From: Lentilactobacillus raoultii
GTDB lineage: Bacteria; Bacillota; Bacilli; Lactobacillales; Lactobacillaceae
Reading direction: 5' to 3'
DNA: 64,000 nt
Assembly: GCF_900411375.1 (NCBI RefSeq)
Contig: NZ_LS422991.1
Location: 62,001-126,000, forward strand
This document shows, one piece after another, positions 27,857-37,421 of the stretch. Made by a program: the position numbers and the translations under genes. Below the pieces are notes generated by a model, which was not told the origin of the DNA, did no database searches, and saw only the letters and a list, made by a program, of their open reading frames with translations. How positions within the stretch are numbered: the stretch's first letter is position 1; each line of letters begins with the position of its first letter.

Positions 27857-27860
27857 TATA

Positions 27861-28646
27861 TTATGATTTATTTTTTTGATACTCTAAATATTGATACAGC
27901 AGCAATTCCATAATAATAATCAGTGACACATGTGAGGTCATGTCGATGCTATTAATTTTCAATTCATCCGTAAACAAGTACAAGTTTTCATCACTCATAT
28001 TTTGGATGGTATTATTATTAGCGCCGGTAATCGAAATTAACGACGCATAATCGGCACGACTTTTTAAGGTTTGAATAATTTGAATCAACTCGTCATCTTC
28101 GCCGGCATAGTCAAAAACAAAGATTAAATCGTTTTTCTCAACATTTCGATAAGCTAATTTACGTTGTTCAAAGTTTTTGGGAAAAATGACAATAAAATTA
28201 TTTAAAGTGTAGAGATACTCAAGATAATCCGTCGCATATTTACTAAATCCTTTCGCATAAAAATAAAGTTTTGGATGATGATCTAAGCGCCGACAGATTT
28301 TTAATAGTTTTCGTTCATCCAATACACGCACCGTTTCTTCAATGTTTTTAAGGTATTCACTACGGTATTGAGACTGTTTTTGAACGAAGGCTGTATCAGA
28401 AGTCGTTTGTTTGTCACTATTTAACACCGTATATTTGATCACGGTGCTAAATTCACTATAACCGGAGAAACCAATTTTACGCACAAACCGTAAGAAGGTC
28501 GTTGTTGAAACAAAACATGCAGCAGCCACTTCCCGAATGCTTTTGTTCTGAATGTCAGCCATATGCTTAATGACATAATCCAATAATGTATAGTCATTTT
28601 TAGTTAATTTCTCCACGTACGGTTTAATAATTTCAAAAAAGTTCAT
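27861..28646 (-). CDS. RpiR-family transcriptional regulator
   Basis: 261 aa. N-terminal HTH_6 domain (residues about 1-80) with helix-turn-helix SIREVAAACFVSTTTFLRFVRKIGF. The rest forms a SIS-like sugar-phosphate domain (LYFYAKGFSKYATDYLEYL, LIFVFDYAGEDDELIQII, ASLISITGANNN), here with weak ligand motifs. RpiR proteins usually sense phosphosugars. It is placed 11 nt after the inactive agmatine deiminase paralogue and is probably co-transcribed with it, so it may govern the agmatine locus; this is inference. SD AGGAG precedes the ATG. Confidence 0.85.
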   Translation of the reverse strand: MNFFEIIKPYVEKLTKNDYTLLDYVIKHMADIQNKSIREVAAACFVSTTTFLRFVRKIGFSGYSEFSTVIKYTVLNSDKQTTSDTAFVQKQSQYRSEYLKNIEETVRVLDERKLLKICRRLDHHPKLYFYAKGFSKYATDYLEYLYTLNNFIVIFPKNFEQRKLAYRNVEKNDLIFVFDYAGEDDELIQIIQTLKSRADYASLISITGANNNTIQNMSDENLYLFTDELKINSIDMTSHVSLIIIMELLLYQYLEYQKNKS

Positions 28647-28657
28647 TTAAAAATCTC

Positions 28658-29746
28658 CTAATCCGGGACACCTAAGATAATTGAATGAATATTCCCTCCT
28701 CCCAAGAGCAGTTCACGCGTATAAACGGGTTCAATTTTTCGTTTAGGGAACAACTGTTGATACTGATCAATGGCGGCCTGATCATGAGTATCATCAAAAA
28801 TTGGCAAGATCACTGCATCATTTGCCAAATAACAATTAATATAGGAAGCCGTCAAGCGATCGCCGGCATATCGCGGCAATCGACCATTGACCGGATCAAC
28901 ACCCTGACTTTCCGTTTCGGTTGCCAATAACGGCCGTGGCAAACTAATTTTATGAATTTTGAGTTTTCGACCTTTGGCATCTGTGGCACCATTCAAAGTC
29001 CGAAACGCTTGGTGTGTAATGGCAAACATCGGGTCCGTTCGATCTTCTGTCCAATTAAGTGCGACTTCGCCAGGGCAAACAAAATTAACCAGATTATCAA
29101 CATCACCATTGGTTTCATCCATGAAATATCCTTGAGCCAACCAAATGATCTTCGACACATTTAAATACTTTTTTAGGATGCTTTCGACGTCACTTTTTTG
29201 AACCTGGCCGTTTCGCCCCTCCGACAAGACTGATTCTTCAACTGCCAATAGCGTTCCCTCGCCATCCAATTGATAGCCACAGCCTTCAAGCACAAAGTTG
29301 ACGTCATAATAATCTAATCGGTCCAGATCAGACAATTTTTGAGCAACTAAATTATCTTGATCCCACGGAAAATACAAGCCATCAAATAAGCCGCCCCAGG
29401 CATTAAACTGCCAATTAACCGTTCGCACCTGATGTTGCCGGTTCATCAAATAAGCCGGCCCAATATCTCGAATCCAAGCATCGTTATAACTCATTTCGAT
29501 CACCCGAATGTTTTCCGGCAAGACGTGGCGGGCGTGTTGATACTGACTTTGTGAAACCAGCATGGTAACCGGCTCATACTCGCTGACCTTGGTCGCAATT
29601 TCAGCGAACACCCGCTGGGCAGGTTTAGCGCCATCCCGCCAGTTGTCGGTTCTTTGTGGCCACATCATATAAGATTGTTTGTGATGCTGCCACTCGGGTG
29701 CTAAATAATAGCCATCATCTTGTGGCGTTGAATTTTTAAGTTTCAT
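28658..29746 (-). CDS. Agmatine deiminase paralogue, catalytic residues lost
   Basis: 362 aa, full-length member of the agmatine deiminase (guanidino-modifying) family, aligning end to end with the intact copy at 30865. Conserved are NDAWIRDIGP (Asp94), FVLEG (Glu154) and the [15 protein letters not shown] loop. Not conserved: the catalytic His in NGHVDN is Asp215 (NGDVDN), the nucleophilic Cys in GGGNIHC is Ser355 (GGGNIHS), and GGSIH is GCGYQL. It should not deiminate agmatine. It has its own transcription unit after the terminator at 29821, followed by rpiR. A regulatory, binding or stabilising role is possible but unproved. Confidence 0.9.
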   Translation of the reverse strand: MKLKNSTPQDDGYYLAPEWQHHKQSYMMWPQRTDNWRDGAKPAQRVFAEIATKVSEYEPVTMLVSQSQYQHARHVLPENIRVIEMSYNDAWIRDIGPAYLMNRQHQVRTVNWQFNAWGGLFDGLYFPWDQDNLVAQKLSDLDRLDYYDVNFVLEGCGYQLDGEGTLLAVEESVLSEGRNGQVQKSDVESILKKYLNVSKIIWLAQGYFMDETNGDVDNLVNFVCPGEVALNWTEDRTDPMFAITHQAFRTLNGATDAKGRKLKIHKISLPRPLLATETESQGVDPVNGRLPRYAGDRLTASYINCYLANDAVILPIFDDTHDQAAIDQYQQLFPKRKIEPVYTRELLLGGGNIHSIILGVPD

Positions 29747-29820
29747 TTTTTTGCCTCACCTATAAGCTTCTTTAATTCTATCACGACTACGCACTAAAGC
29801 CTTAAAAACTTCAAAAAATA

Positions 29821-29857
29821 TAAAAAGGAGCTTAACCCATCACAAGGTTAACCTCCC
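29821..29857 (-). terminator. Terminator of the agmatine catabolic operon
   Basis: Minus strand GGGAGGTTAACC / GGTTAAGCTCC with one mismatch, then TTTTTAT. Confidence 0.8.
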
Positions 29858-29901
29858 AGTTTCTAAATCATTACGCTAACTTAATCAAGGGCTGAACGGT
29901 A

Positions 29902-30852
29902 CTAGACACGAACGCGTTGTTTTTTAATCGTTGTGCCCTCTGTTCCCCGGATAATTTCTTGAACATCCTCCAAGGCACCAATCACAGCCGGATGACCGGT
30001 CTGGCGTACAAAGTCAACTGCTGCTTGAACTTTTGGTTCCATACTGCCTTTGGCAAATTCATCGGCATCGAGATGTTTTTGAATCTCATCGACGTCGACT
30101 TCCTTAAGTTCCTGCTGATTTGGTTTGCCATAATGATAGAAAACGCCACCAACCGACGTTAAGATTATCAATTGATCGGCATCAATCAACTGCGCAATTT
30201 TTGACGCACTGAAGTCTTTATCAATGACTGCCTCAGTCCCAATCAGTTGGTTGCCTTTTTTAACAACCGGAATACCACCGCCACCGGAAACAATTGGGAT
30301 GATTCCTGCATCCACAATCTGCTTAATTGCATGATATTCATTGATTGCCAATGGTTTAGGTGATGGAACAACCCGTCGATACCCTCGGCCGGCATCTTCA
30401 ACAATTTGCCAATCCGGATGTTGCGCTTTTAGCTCTGCAACTTCACCCGCTTTATAAAACGGCCCGATCGGCTTGGAAGGATTTTGAAAAGCCGGATCAT
30501 TTTCGTCAACAAGCGTTTGGGTAACCACCGAAACGACATCCTTATTGATCCCGTTATCCAGCAACGCTTCCTTCATGGCATTTTGAAACCAGTAGCCAAT
30601 GGCGCCTTGGGTCATTGCGCCACAGGTATCAAGCGGCATTGCCGGATTCTCGTTATTATCGGCAGCCAATTGTTGAAGCAATAGATTGCCAACCTGCGGC
30701 CCGTTGCCGTGGGTAATGATTAATTGATCCCCATTTTTAACAAAGTTTACCAACACTTTAGCTGTCTGCTTAACAGCCTTTATTTGTGCATTGGCGGAAG
30801 CATCCTTTGATAGGATCGCATTTCCGCCAAGTGCTACCACAATCTTAGCCAA
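29902..30852 (-). CDS. arcC: Carbamate kinase (agmatine pathway)
   Basis: 316 aa from TTG at 30852, which gives the typical start MAKIVVALGGNAIL and a correct 8-nt spacing from AGGAGG; the TTG two codons earlier is too close. It converts carbamoyl phosphate plus ADP to ATP, the energy-yielding last step. Signature segments: THGNGPQVGNLLLQQ, GYRRVVPSPKP, IVSGGGGIPV and DKDFSASKIAQLIDAD. Length is normal. It lies 12 nt after aguA and before a terminator. In agmatine loci this gene is often named aguC. Confidence 0.96.
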   Translation of the reverse strand: MAKIVVALGGNAILSKDASANAQIKAVKQTAKVLVNFVKNGDQLIITHGNGPQVGNLLLQQLAADNNENPAMPLDTCGAMTQGAIGYWFQNAMKEALLDNGINKDVVSVVTQTLVDENDPAFQNPSKPIGPFYKAGEVAELKAQHPDWQIVEDAGRGYRRVVPSPKPLAINEYHAIKQIVDAGIIPIVSGGGGIPVVKKGNQLIGTEAVIDKDFSASKIAQLIDADQLIILTSVGGVFYHYGKPNQQELKEVDVDEIQKHLDADEFAKGSMEPKVQAAVDFVRQTGHPAVIGALEDVQEIIRGTEGTTIKKQRVRV

Positions 30853-30864
30853 ATTCAATTCCTC

Positions 30865-31962
30865 CTATCTGCCAGCCGGGACTTGTTGCGTGATGCAATG
30901 GATATTGCCACCACCAAGTAAGATTTCACGCGCCGGCACCCCAACAATTTTACGGTCTGGGTACAATCGTTGTAACGTTGCCTTAGCTTTTTCATCGTTT
31001 GGATCACTAAACTCAGGGAAAACAATGCCACCATTTGCCGTATAGTAGTTAACGTAACTTGCAGCCAATCGGTCACCTTCCTGACGTGGTAATGTGCCGT
31101 CCACCGCATCAACGCCTTCACTTTCTTCTTTAGTGATTGTGACCGGTTTTGGTACATAGAGCTTCTCAACTTGAATTTGACGACCTTGGGCATCAGTGGC
31201 GTGACTTAAAATATCATAGTTTTCTTTTGAAATTTCATACTGAGGATCACTCTTGTCGTCCGTCCAAGCCAGCGCAACCACACCCGGTTTGACAAAGTTG
31301 GCAATGTTATCAACATGACCGTTGGTTTCGTCGTTATAAATCCCGCGTTTTAACCAGATGACCTTATCTAAGTTCAGGTACTCCTTTAAAACATTTTCGA
31401 TTTGTTCCTTTGATAACTGGGAGTTTCGGCCTTTCGATAAGAGGCACTCTTCTGTGGTAATCAGTGTCCCTTGCCCATCTACGTGAATCGAACCACCTTC
31501 AAGGATAAAGTCATCCAACCGGTAACGATCGGCATGTTCGAGTTCAGTCACTTTTTGAGCAACCCGATCATCCTTATCCCATGGGAAGTAAAGTCCGTCT
31601 ACCAGACCACCCCATGCGTTGAAAGTCCAATCAACGCCGCGAAGCTCACCGTCTTCATTGGTAACAAATGTCGGTCCGCAATCGCGAATCCAAGAATCAT
31701 TGCTTGACATTTCAACCACTTCTACGTCGTCCGGTAACATGTGACGAGCGTTGGCAAATTGTTCATCTGAAACGCCAACCGTGACGTGTTCAAACTGCGA
31801 AATTGCTTTGGCAACATTGACAAAAGTGTGTTGAGCCGGTTTGGCACCGTTACGCCAATTATCGGGACGTTCAGGCCACAGGATGTAAACACCCTTGTGA
31901 TGTTCAAACTCGCCCGGCATTCTAAAACCGTCTTTTTTAGGTGTCCTATCTAGTGTTTTCAT
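30865..31962 (-). CDS. aguA: Agmatine deiminase
   Basis: 365 aa, normal length. Hydrolyses agmatine to N-carbamoylputrescine and ammonia. All catalytic residues are present: Asp94 (SWIRDCGP), Glu155 (FILEGGSIH), His216 and Asp218 (NGHVDN) and nucleophile Cys356 ([13 protein letters not shown]), offset by one or two from the numbering known for the Enterococcus enzyme. Its ATG overlaps the stop of the upstream amidohydrolase by one base (TAATG). Together with ptcA and arcC it makes a complete agmatine-to-putrescine route giving ATP and ammonia for acid tolerance. Confidence 0.97.
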   Translation of the reverse strand: MKTLDRTPKKDGFRMPGEFEHHKGVYILWPERPDNWRNGAKPAQHTFVNVAKAISQFEHVTVGVSDEQFANARHMLPDDVEVVEMSSNDSWIRDCGPTFVTNEDGELRGVDWTFNAWGGLVDGLYFPWDKDDRVAQKVTELEHADRYRLDDFILEGGSIHVDGQGTLITTEECLLSKGRNSQLSKEQIENVLKEYLNLDKVIWLKRGIYNDETNGHVDNIANFVKPGVVALAWTDDKSDPQYEISKENYDILSHATDAQGRQIQVEKLYVPKPVTITKEESEGVDAVDGTLPRQEGDRLAASYVNYYTANGGIVFPEFSDPNDEKAKATLQRLYPDRKIVGVPAREILLGGGNIHCITQQVPAGR

Positions 31963-33599
31963 TAGTTATGACTTCCTACCTTACTTGCAGTGTATACAAT
32001 CTTTCCGTCAACCATCGTCATTAATGAATGGGTTTTTAGAATTTCGTCTGACGTAGTATTAAGAATATTAGTGTCAAGAACAGCAATGTCAGCTAATTTA
32101 CCTTTCTCGATTGAACCTAATTCGTTTTGCCGACAAGAAGGACCATAAGCACCAAATGTGTATGCCCGTAACGCTTCAGTAACTGAAACGCTGTTTTGTG
32201 GTTGCCATGCAGTGCCACCTGTAACCGGTTTACGAGTCACTGCATTATAAATTGATTCATACGGGTTAATATCTACAACTGGGGTGTCCGTTCCAAAAGC
32301 AAGACGAACACCGCGAGCAAGATATTGGCGGAACGGCCACATCATTTTAATTCGTTCTGGTCCCAGATCATTTTCGATACCCTTAGTATCAATAAGTGCG
32401 TGTGCCGGTTGACAAGAGGCGATTACATTCAAATCTCTTAATCGCTCAATATCTGAATCCTTTAAATTCTCTAAATGTTCAATTGTGTATTGAACATCTG
32501 GTAGCTTCCCGTACTTCTTCTCGGCTTCTTGATAAATATCAAGGGCTTGAGTAACTGCTTCATCGCCAATTGCATGAATCCTTACAGAAAAATGATTCTC
32601 AGTGGCTTCAAAGACCATTTGACGCATATCATCTACCGTTGTTGTTAAATGACCCTTATCATCTAAGCTATCTGCATCACTATATGGTTCAGAAACATAT
32701 GCAGTGTGGGTACTTGAAACGCCATCAAAAAACTGTTTTAATCCTGAGATTCTCAGTAGTGATCCAGTATATTTCTTTCTCATTTCCTTACCGCGCTTCA
32801 ATCCTTTCTGTAGCGTAGGAAACATATTTACTCGAAGAGTCAAATCATTACTATCTAGAAGTTTTTGATAAGCGTCATCAAAAATTAAGTCTGAACCTGG
32901 TACTGCTGAAATTGATAAATCGGAAATAGCAGTGATACCATATGAATTAGCTACTTTAGCAAAGTTCTTAATCATTGCAGCTGCTGTGTTCAAATCGGGT
33001 TTATAAACAATTCCAGATGCCCATGAATTAGCTGCTTCTAATAGCAAACCAGTCAATTTGCCATTCTCATCACGATCGAAAAAACCACCTTTGGGATCTT
33101 TAGAGTCTTCAGTAATCCCCAATTTTTTTAATCCAGCTGAGTTTGTCCAGACAGTATGTCCATCTGATGAGTTAACCAACACAGGAGTATCTGGGAACGC
33201 CTTATCCAAACTCTTCTTACTTGGTAATGTTTGATTATCCCATAATAGATGATACCATCCCCAACCAATGAGCCACCCATTAATTAAGTTGTCACCTTCG
33301 GATAGTTTGATTAAGCGATCAACGCATTCTTGCTCTGACTTAGTATCATAAAGAACCGCAATTTTCCCTGAATTTAATACTGCTGCGTTAAGGAAATGAG
33401 TATGTGCATCATGAATTCCGGGAATAACTAGTTTGTCACCGTAATCTAAAATTTCAGTATGGCTTCCCTTAAAACTATCTAAAGATTGGAAACCAACATA
33501 AACAATTTTGTTATCCTTAATGGCAACTCCACCACTAATTGACTGTTGTGAATTTCCTGTCCAAATATTCTTGCTTAAAATGATTTTATCTGCATCCAT
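31962..33599 (-). CDS. YtcJ-like metal-dependent amidohydrolase
   Basis: 545 aa, Amidohydrolase_3 family. Motifs: [12 protein letters not shown] (first metal His pair), [20 protein letters not shown] and FGTDTPV (catalytic Asp). No signal peptide, so cytoplasmic. YtcJ/ExcE-like enzymes hydrolyse amide or formamide bonds, and the substrate here is not known. Its position between the MATE transporter and aguA, with a one-base stop/start overlap to aguA and AGGAGG upstream, puts it firmly in the agmatine operon. This is not a standard member of such loci. It is visibly more AT-rich than aguA and arcC, which suggests later insertion. Confidence 0.88.
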   Translation of the reverse strand: MDADKIILSKNIWTGNSQQSISGGVAIKDNKIVYVGFQSLDSFKGSHTEILDYGDKLVIPGIHDAHTHFLNAAVLNSGKIAVLYDTKSEQECVDRLIKLSEGDNLINGWLIGWGWYHLLWDNQTLPSKKSLDKAFPDTPVLVNSSDGHTVWTNSAGLKKLGITEDSKDPKGGFFDRDENGKLTGLLLEAANSWASGIVYKPDLNTAAAMIKNFAKVANSYGITAISDLSISAVPGSDLIFDDAYQKLLDSNDLTLRVNMFPTLQKGLKRGKEMRKKYTGSLLRISGLKQFFDGVSSTHTAYVSEPYSDADSLDDKGHLTTTVDDMRQMVFEATENHFSVRIHAIGDEAVTQALDIYQEAEKKYGKLPDVQYTIEHLENLKDSDIERLRDLNVIASCQPAHALIDTKGIENDLGPERIKMMWPFRQYLARGVRLAFGTDTPVVDINPYESIYNAVTRKPVTGGTAWQPQNSVSVTEALRAYTFGAYGPSCRQNELGSIEKGKLADIAVLDTNILNTTSDEILKTHSLMTMVDGKIVYTASKVGSHN

Positions 33600-33616
33600 A
33601 ATATGTTTCCTCCTAT

Positions 33617-33654
33617 TTGTTAATATGCTTCAATTTTGTTAATATGCTTCAATT
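33617..33654. repeat. 19-bp tandem direct duplication at the end of the MATE gene
   Basis: The unit TTGTTAATATGCTTCAATT occurs twice without gap (33617-33635 and 33636-33654). The duplication covers the stop codon; because 19 is not a multiple of three it changed the last codons of the MATE protein. Confidence 0.9.
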
Positions 33655-34996
33655 CTTTTCGCCAAATAAATACTGCAATCACAAAAGCGAACACATCTGC
33701 AGCTGGTTGGCTTACCCAAGCTCCCTTAACACCTAAGGTTAATACCAAAACAATTAGGAGTGGCGTGCCAAGAATTAAGAATTTAGTAACTCCCAAAAAG
33801 ACTGAAATTTTCACTTTGTTGATTGCTTGATAATATCCAGAAAGGATATTCGAAGTTGACCCTAATGCTGTCAAGCAAACCATTGTAACAGCTGCCGAAA
33901 TAGTTACTTTTGTGAGCACTGCATTGCCACCTGCAAAGAAGGCAATGATCGGGTGTGAAAAAATTACGAATATGAGTGTAATTCCGGCAATCACAACCAT
34001 ATTAGTAATCATACCGACATTTAATAATCCGCGAACTCGTTTCTGTAGTTTTGCGCCAAAGTTGTAACTAACAATTGGTTGCATGCCAGTAGTAAAGGAT
34101 ACGGTCACCATATTTAAAATGTAAAAGATATATCCGTTAACAATTCCAAAAGCCGCAACATCAATGCTATTACCAAACTTTCCCAACATGACGTTCATAA
34201 CCCACGTAAACACAAAGCTCGACATTGTGACCAAGAAAAACGGCATTGAGATGTTCACTGAATCTTTTAACATTTTCCAATCAAACTTGAAATCAAATCT
34301 AATCTTAAATTTTGTTTTTGCGAATAGAAAATAAAAGATACCAGTAAAGAAGAGACCAATCGACATCCCGTAATAAATCCCGACTGCAATGATTCCCCAT
34401 TTTGCAATAAAGATCCCATAATACAATTCAGTAGCAGCTAATATAGCTGCAAAACTCATGACAATCGTACCAATCCCTGGTTGTTCATCAACTCGAAGCA
34501 TGCTAACTATGACTTGACCGGAAATTGCAAATGGGTACCCAATCATAAATATTCGAATGAATGTCGTAGCCGCCGCATGGGTTGCCGATTGAGCCCCCAG
34601 CAAAGATGCAATAGATGAAGCGTTTAATCCAATTAAGAGTGCCAACAATACGGATAAAATGACGGTTGCCCAAAATCCATCTGAAAATGCTTTTTGTGCC
34701 TGCTTAATCTTACCTTCACCTTTTTTTAGGGCTGATACCGTGCTAACACCGATTCCGAGTGCACCACCCAAGGCATCGTTCAGTAACTCTAACGGCATAA
34801 CCACACTTACTGTAGCTAATCCAAGGGCTCCTAGTCCGTTCCCAATGAAGAGTCCCTCTAAAATAACCATAACTGCCTGTGCACCCATTCCGAGTAACGT
34901 TAGAAAACCATATTTAAAGAATAAGTAACTAACCCCTTTTGTTCCAAGCTCATGACTATTCGAATCACTCATATCGACCGATTTTTCATTTTCCAT
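33620..34996 (-). CDS. MATE-family transporter
   Basis: 458 aa with 12 predicted membrane helices in two six-helix halves; N-terminus hydrophilic (about 20 residues). The pattern EGLFIGNGLGALGLATVSVVMPLELL is typical of MATE helix 1-2 (the family's FVGxxLGxxALAxxxxxxP). MATE proteins export organic cations or drugs with a Na+ or H+ gradient. Here it lies between ptcA and the amidohydrolase, where an agmatine/putrescine antiporter would normally be. It may export putrescine or another cationic product; this is inference. Its last seven residues arise from a 19-bp tandem duplication. Base composition is AT-rich like the amidohydrolase. Confidence 0.88.
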   Translation of the reverse strand: MENEKSVDMSDSNSHELGTKGVSYLFFKYGFLTLLGMGAQAVMVILEGLFIGNGLGALGLATVSVVMPLELLNDALGGALGIGVSTVSALKKGEGKIKQAQKAFSDGFWATVILSVLLALLIGLNASSIASLLGAQSATHAAATTFIRIFMIGYPFAISGQVIVSMLRVDEQPGIGTIVMSFAAILAATELYYGIFIAKWGIIAVGIYYGMSIGLFFTGIFYFLFAKTKFKIRFDFKFDWKMLKDSVNISMPFFLVTMSSFVFTWVMNVMLGKFGNSIDVAAFGIVNGYIFYILNMVTVSFTTGMQPIVSYNFGAKLQKRVRGLLNVGMITNMVVIAGITLIFVIFSHPIIAFFAGGNAVLTKVTISAAVTMVCLTALGSTSNILSGYYQAINKVKISVFLGVTKFLILGTPLLIVLVLTLGVKGAWVSQPAADVFAFVIAVFIWRKELKHINKIEAY

Positions 34997-35029
34997 TTCT
35001 TCACCTTCATTAATGACAACAAGTACAAA

Positions 35030-36064
35030 CTAGTTTGTTGCATCATCAACCATTTTTAAAATCATATCTTTAAGTTTGGGGTCATTAAGTCCATCTAGCT
35101 GTTCTTTTGTATAATTCATTGTAGGGATCATCAAATAGACGAGCAGTGCCCGCATTGCAGTCAAACGATTCTCAGCTTCATCCCATGCGATCGAGTGAGG
35201 CGAATCAATTACACTATCGGTTACTTCCTCACCACGATTAGCTGGTAAACAATGCATAAACATCGTATGACTAGTGGCTTTACTCATCAAAGCGTCATTC
35301 ACCTGATACTTAGGATAAAAAATCGCCATTCGTTCATCATATGATAATGGAGATTCATATAATCCATACCAGACATCCGTATATACGAAGTCAGCATCTT
35401 TCATTGCCAAATCTGGATCTTCTGTAATCTCAACACTTCCTCCTGACAATTCAGCATTCCTTTTACCAATCTCAAGAGTATTCGGCTTAATTTGATGACT
35501 TTTTGGCCCGAATTGAACAAAGTTCATGCCCATCTTAGTCGCGATAAACATCAGAGAAACACAAACCTGAGTTGCATCACCGACAAAAACCACTTTACAA
35601 TCACTTAGTCTTTTTCCACTAGGTAAATGTTCTGCCATTGTGATAATATCTCCCATTTCCTGAGTTGGGTGATTATAATCACTCATTCCATTAAGCACAG
35701 GAACCGTTGCAGTTTCCGCTAATTTTTCAACAGTGCTGTGTTTAGCAACTCGCGCCATTAAAATGTCAACTAGACGTGAAAGAACAATCGCTGTATCACT
35801 AAGAGATTCACTTTCGGATGATCCTAAATGAATCTGGCCTGGCGCCAAATACTGAGCATGGCCCCCTAATTGAGTCATAGCTGTTTCAAATGAGACTCGG
35901 GTTCGGGTTGAAGATTCCTCAAATATCATCCCTAAAGTACGGTGTTGTAATAGTTGGGGGTAGTTTCCATTCTTAATATCGCGCTTAATTTGTAATCCTA
36001 AGTTAATTAAGTACTGAATTTCTTTTTTGGTATAAGAATTAGTATCAATAAAGTCTCGTTTCAT
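35030..36064 (-). CDS. ptcA: Putrescine carbamoyltransferase
   Basis: 344 aa from ATG at 36064 (GGAG 8 nt upstream). Transfers the carbamoyl group of N-carbamoylputrescine to phosphate, giving putrescine and carbamoyl phosphate for ArcC. Carbamoyl-phosphate site [10 protein letters not shown] and the HPTQEMGD and [10 protein letters not shown] motifs are present. Putrescine rather than ornithine specificity is shown by [10 protein letters not shown], by the absence of the ornithine SMG loop and by the C-terminal helix after LLVYLM, all as in Enterococcus PTC. First gene of the operon, with a cre site in its promoter. Confidence 0.95.
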   Translation of the reverse strand: MKRDFIDTNSYTKKEIQYLINLGLQIKRDIKNGNYPQLLQHRTLGMIFEESSTRTRVSFETAMTQLGGHAQYLAPGQIHLGSSESESLSDTAIVLSRLVDILMARVAKHSTVEKLAETATVPVLNGMSDYNHPTQEMGDIITMAEHLPSGKRLSDCKVVFVGDATQVCVSLMFIATKMGMNFVQFGPKSHQIKPNTLEIGKRNAELSGGSVEITEDPDLAMKDADFVYTDVWYGLYESPLSYDERMAIFYPKYQVNDALMSKATSHTMFMHCLPANRGEEVTDSVIDSPHSIAWDEAENRLTAMRALLVYLMIPTMNYTKEQLDGLNDPKLKDMILKMVDDATN

Positions 36065-36125
36065 TTTTACATCTCCATTTTCATTCATTTGTTAAAGACC
36101 TGCTCGAGCATTTCTTAACAATCTA

Positions 36126-36154
36126 AATATAAGTCATGAAAGCGCTTAAGTACA
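36126..36154 (-). promoter_or_regulatory. Promoter of the agmatine operon
   Basis: Minus-strand TGTACT (36154-36149), 17-bp spacer, TATATT (36131-36126). The -35 is weak, as expected for a regulated promoter. Confidence 0.5.
36137..36150. promoter_or_regulatory. Putative CcpA cre site
   Basis: TGAAAGCGCTTAAG matches the catabolite response element consensus TGWAARCGYTWWCW at nearly all positions and lies between the predicted -35 and -10 of ptcA, a repressing position. Confidence 0.7.
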
Positions 36155-36289
36155 TAGCTTGACACACTTTAGAAAGCAAATGTCAGATGATGTTTTTTGT
36201 TACGGAATTGTGCACATGTAACACTGCTCATGATTATCTACTGTGATTCGAACAGTACATAAAAGTTAAGAACTTATCAACTTTCTTAG

Positions 36290-36800
36290 GACAATCATTT
36301 ACTAAGGCCCGCAATTTCAGAATGGTAGCCAAATAAACGTGGAATAACTTATTGTAATGTATCGCAATTTTCCAATAATTTTCCAACTGATTGAAGACAT
36401 TTTTAATTAAGCACTGAGCAACTTGACTATCGTGGACTTGACCACCTGTGAATTAAACTCGAACGGGTTTTCCGAGCATCAACGACGGCATAAACTTTGT
36501 TGGTATTGCCTTCCAGCACTGCGGCTAATGGGGTAATTTCCTACTGTACGAATGGCTTTTTGAGCATCGGTGCCCTTTTGATAGACAAGAATCGTGATGG
36601 AATCAAGACTAACATTTTTCATGTCGGGATCATCGCTTTCACAAATGATTTTGAAGACCTGTTCGAAGAGACCACTATCTTGTCCATTCCCGGAACTGAC
36701 TATAAATGGGTTTCGAAGAACCGACCTTCAGTTGCCACAAAATGGCATTTAAAGCTGCTTGGGCGACCAGCGACCAAATTATAGACGAAAAAGGACTTTT
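36290..36800 (-). pseudogene. Degraded IS5-family transposase
   Basis: Minus-strand pieces in shifting frames resemble an IS5-type DDE transposase: ALNAILWQLKVG near the N-terminus, GLFEQVFKIICESDDPDMKN, then the first catalytic block NVSLDSITILVYQKGTDAQKAIRTVG, a shifted GNTNKVYAVVDA, and a C-terminal IHYNKLFHVYLATILKLRALV. Several frameshifts and stops separate the blocks, so it is inactive. I could not define terminal inverted repeats; limits are approximate. It follows the ptcA promoter. Confidence 0.7.
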
Positions 36801-37022
36801 CGATTTGCTAGCACTTTCATCAAAGTTGGCATGTCAATTAACAGTTAATTAGGGCTTAGTCATGCATCGATTCTTCATTTCTTGTTTTTTAACAACATTA
36901 AACCAGCATCTTGGCTAAAAGCCTGTTTTAAAATCGATTACTGTTAAGCTTGCTGACTGGGTTGCTTTATCAATCAGGATGATATTTTCTTAGTGAAAAA
37001 TGATATTAAGAGGAGCTGAAAT

Positions 37023-37262
37023 ATGTCAATAATTAAGCTAGGATCGCTTGCATTGATTGCTTCACTGATATACTGGTGGTCTTTGCTTTGGCATTCATTT
37101 AAATTAACCAAACATACACTGCTATTTTTGAATACAGTTGGGACAATCGCAATGACATTCTTCACGTGGCACGTAACTTATGGAATATTGCTTATTCCAA
37201 TTTTAATCATTTACACTATGTCTACTTCTGCTATTCTCAAATTGCCTTTGAAAACAAAATAG
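37023..37262 (+). CDS. Small hydrophobic membrane protein
   Basis: 79 aa with two or three membrane helices (SLALIASLIYWWSLLW, LNTVGTIAMTFFTW, ILLIPILIIYTM). AGAGGAG lies about 8 nt before the ATG, and a strong terminator follows at 37303. The opposite-strand open frame over the same bases has no comparable signal. I do not recognise a family; W-rich small membrane proteins of this type are common hypothetical genes in lactobacilli. It borders the IS5 remnant, so the area has been rearranged. Confidence 0.65.
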   Translation: MSIIKLGSLALIASLIYWWSLLWHSFKLTKHTLLFLNTVGTIAMTFFTWHVTYGILLIPILIIYTMSTSAILKLPLKTK

Positions 37263-37302
37263 GCCTAAACAATTTCCAGAAATTACAAAAAGTGAGCTTA
37301 TC

Positions 37303-37360
37303 AAAAACGGCAAATAATTCCAATGACCGCTAAGACATTAAAATTATTTGCCGTTTTTCG
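37303..37360 (+). terminator. Terminator after the 79-aa membrane protein
   Basis: AAAAACGGCAAATAATT / AATTATTTGCCGTTTTT with a 25-nt loop. Confidence 0.85.
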
Positions 37361-37421
37361 TTAATATAAAGTCGAGACTACGTGTCAGTCGACAGCAAAA
37401 GGCCTTGATAAGTAGTCTTTA

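Noticed and set aside
35030-36064. Ornithine carbamoyltransferase (arginine deiminase pathway)
   Set aside because: [10 protein letters not shown] and context with agmatine deiminases indicate putrescine carbamoyltransferase; no arcA is present.
36974-37165. 63-codon minus-strand frame opposite the 79-aa membrane protein
   Set aside because: The plus strand has a good ribosome binding site and terminator; the minus frame has neither.
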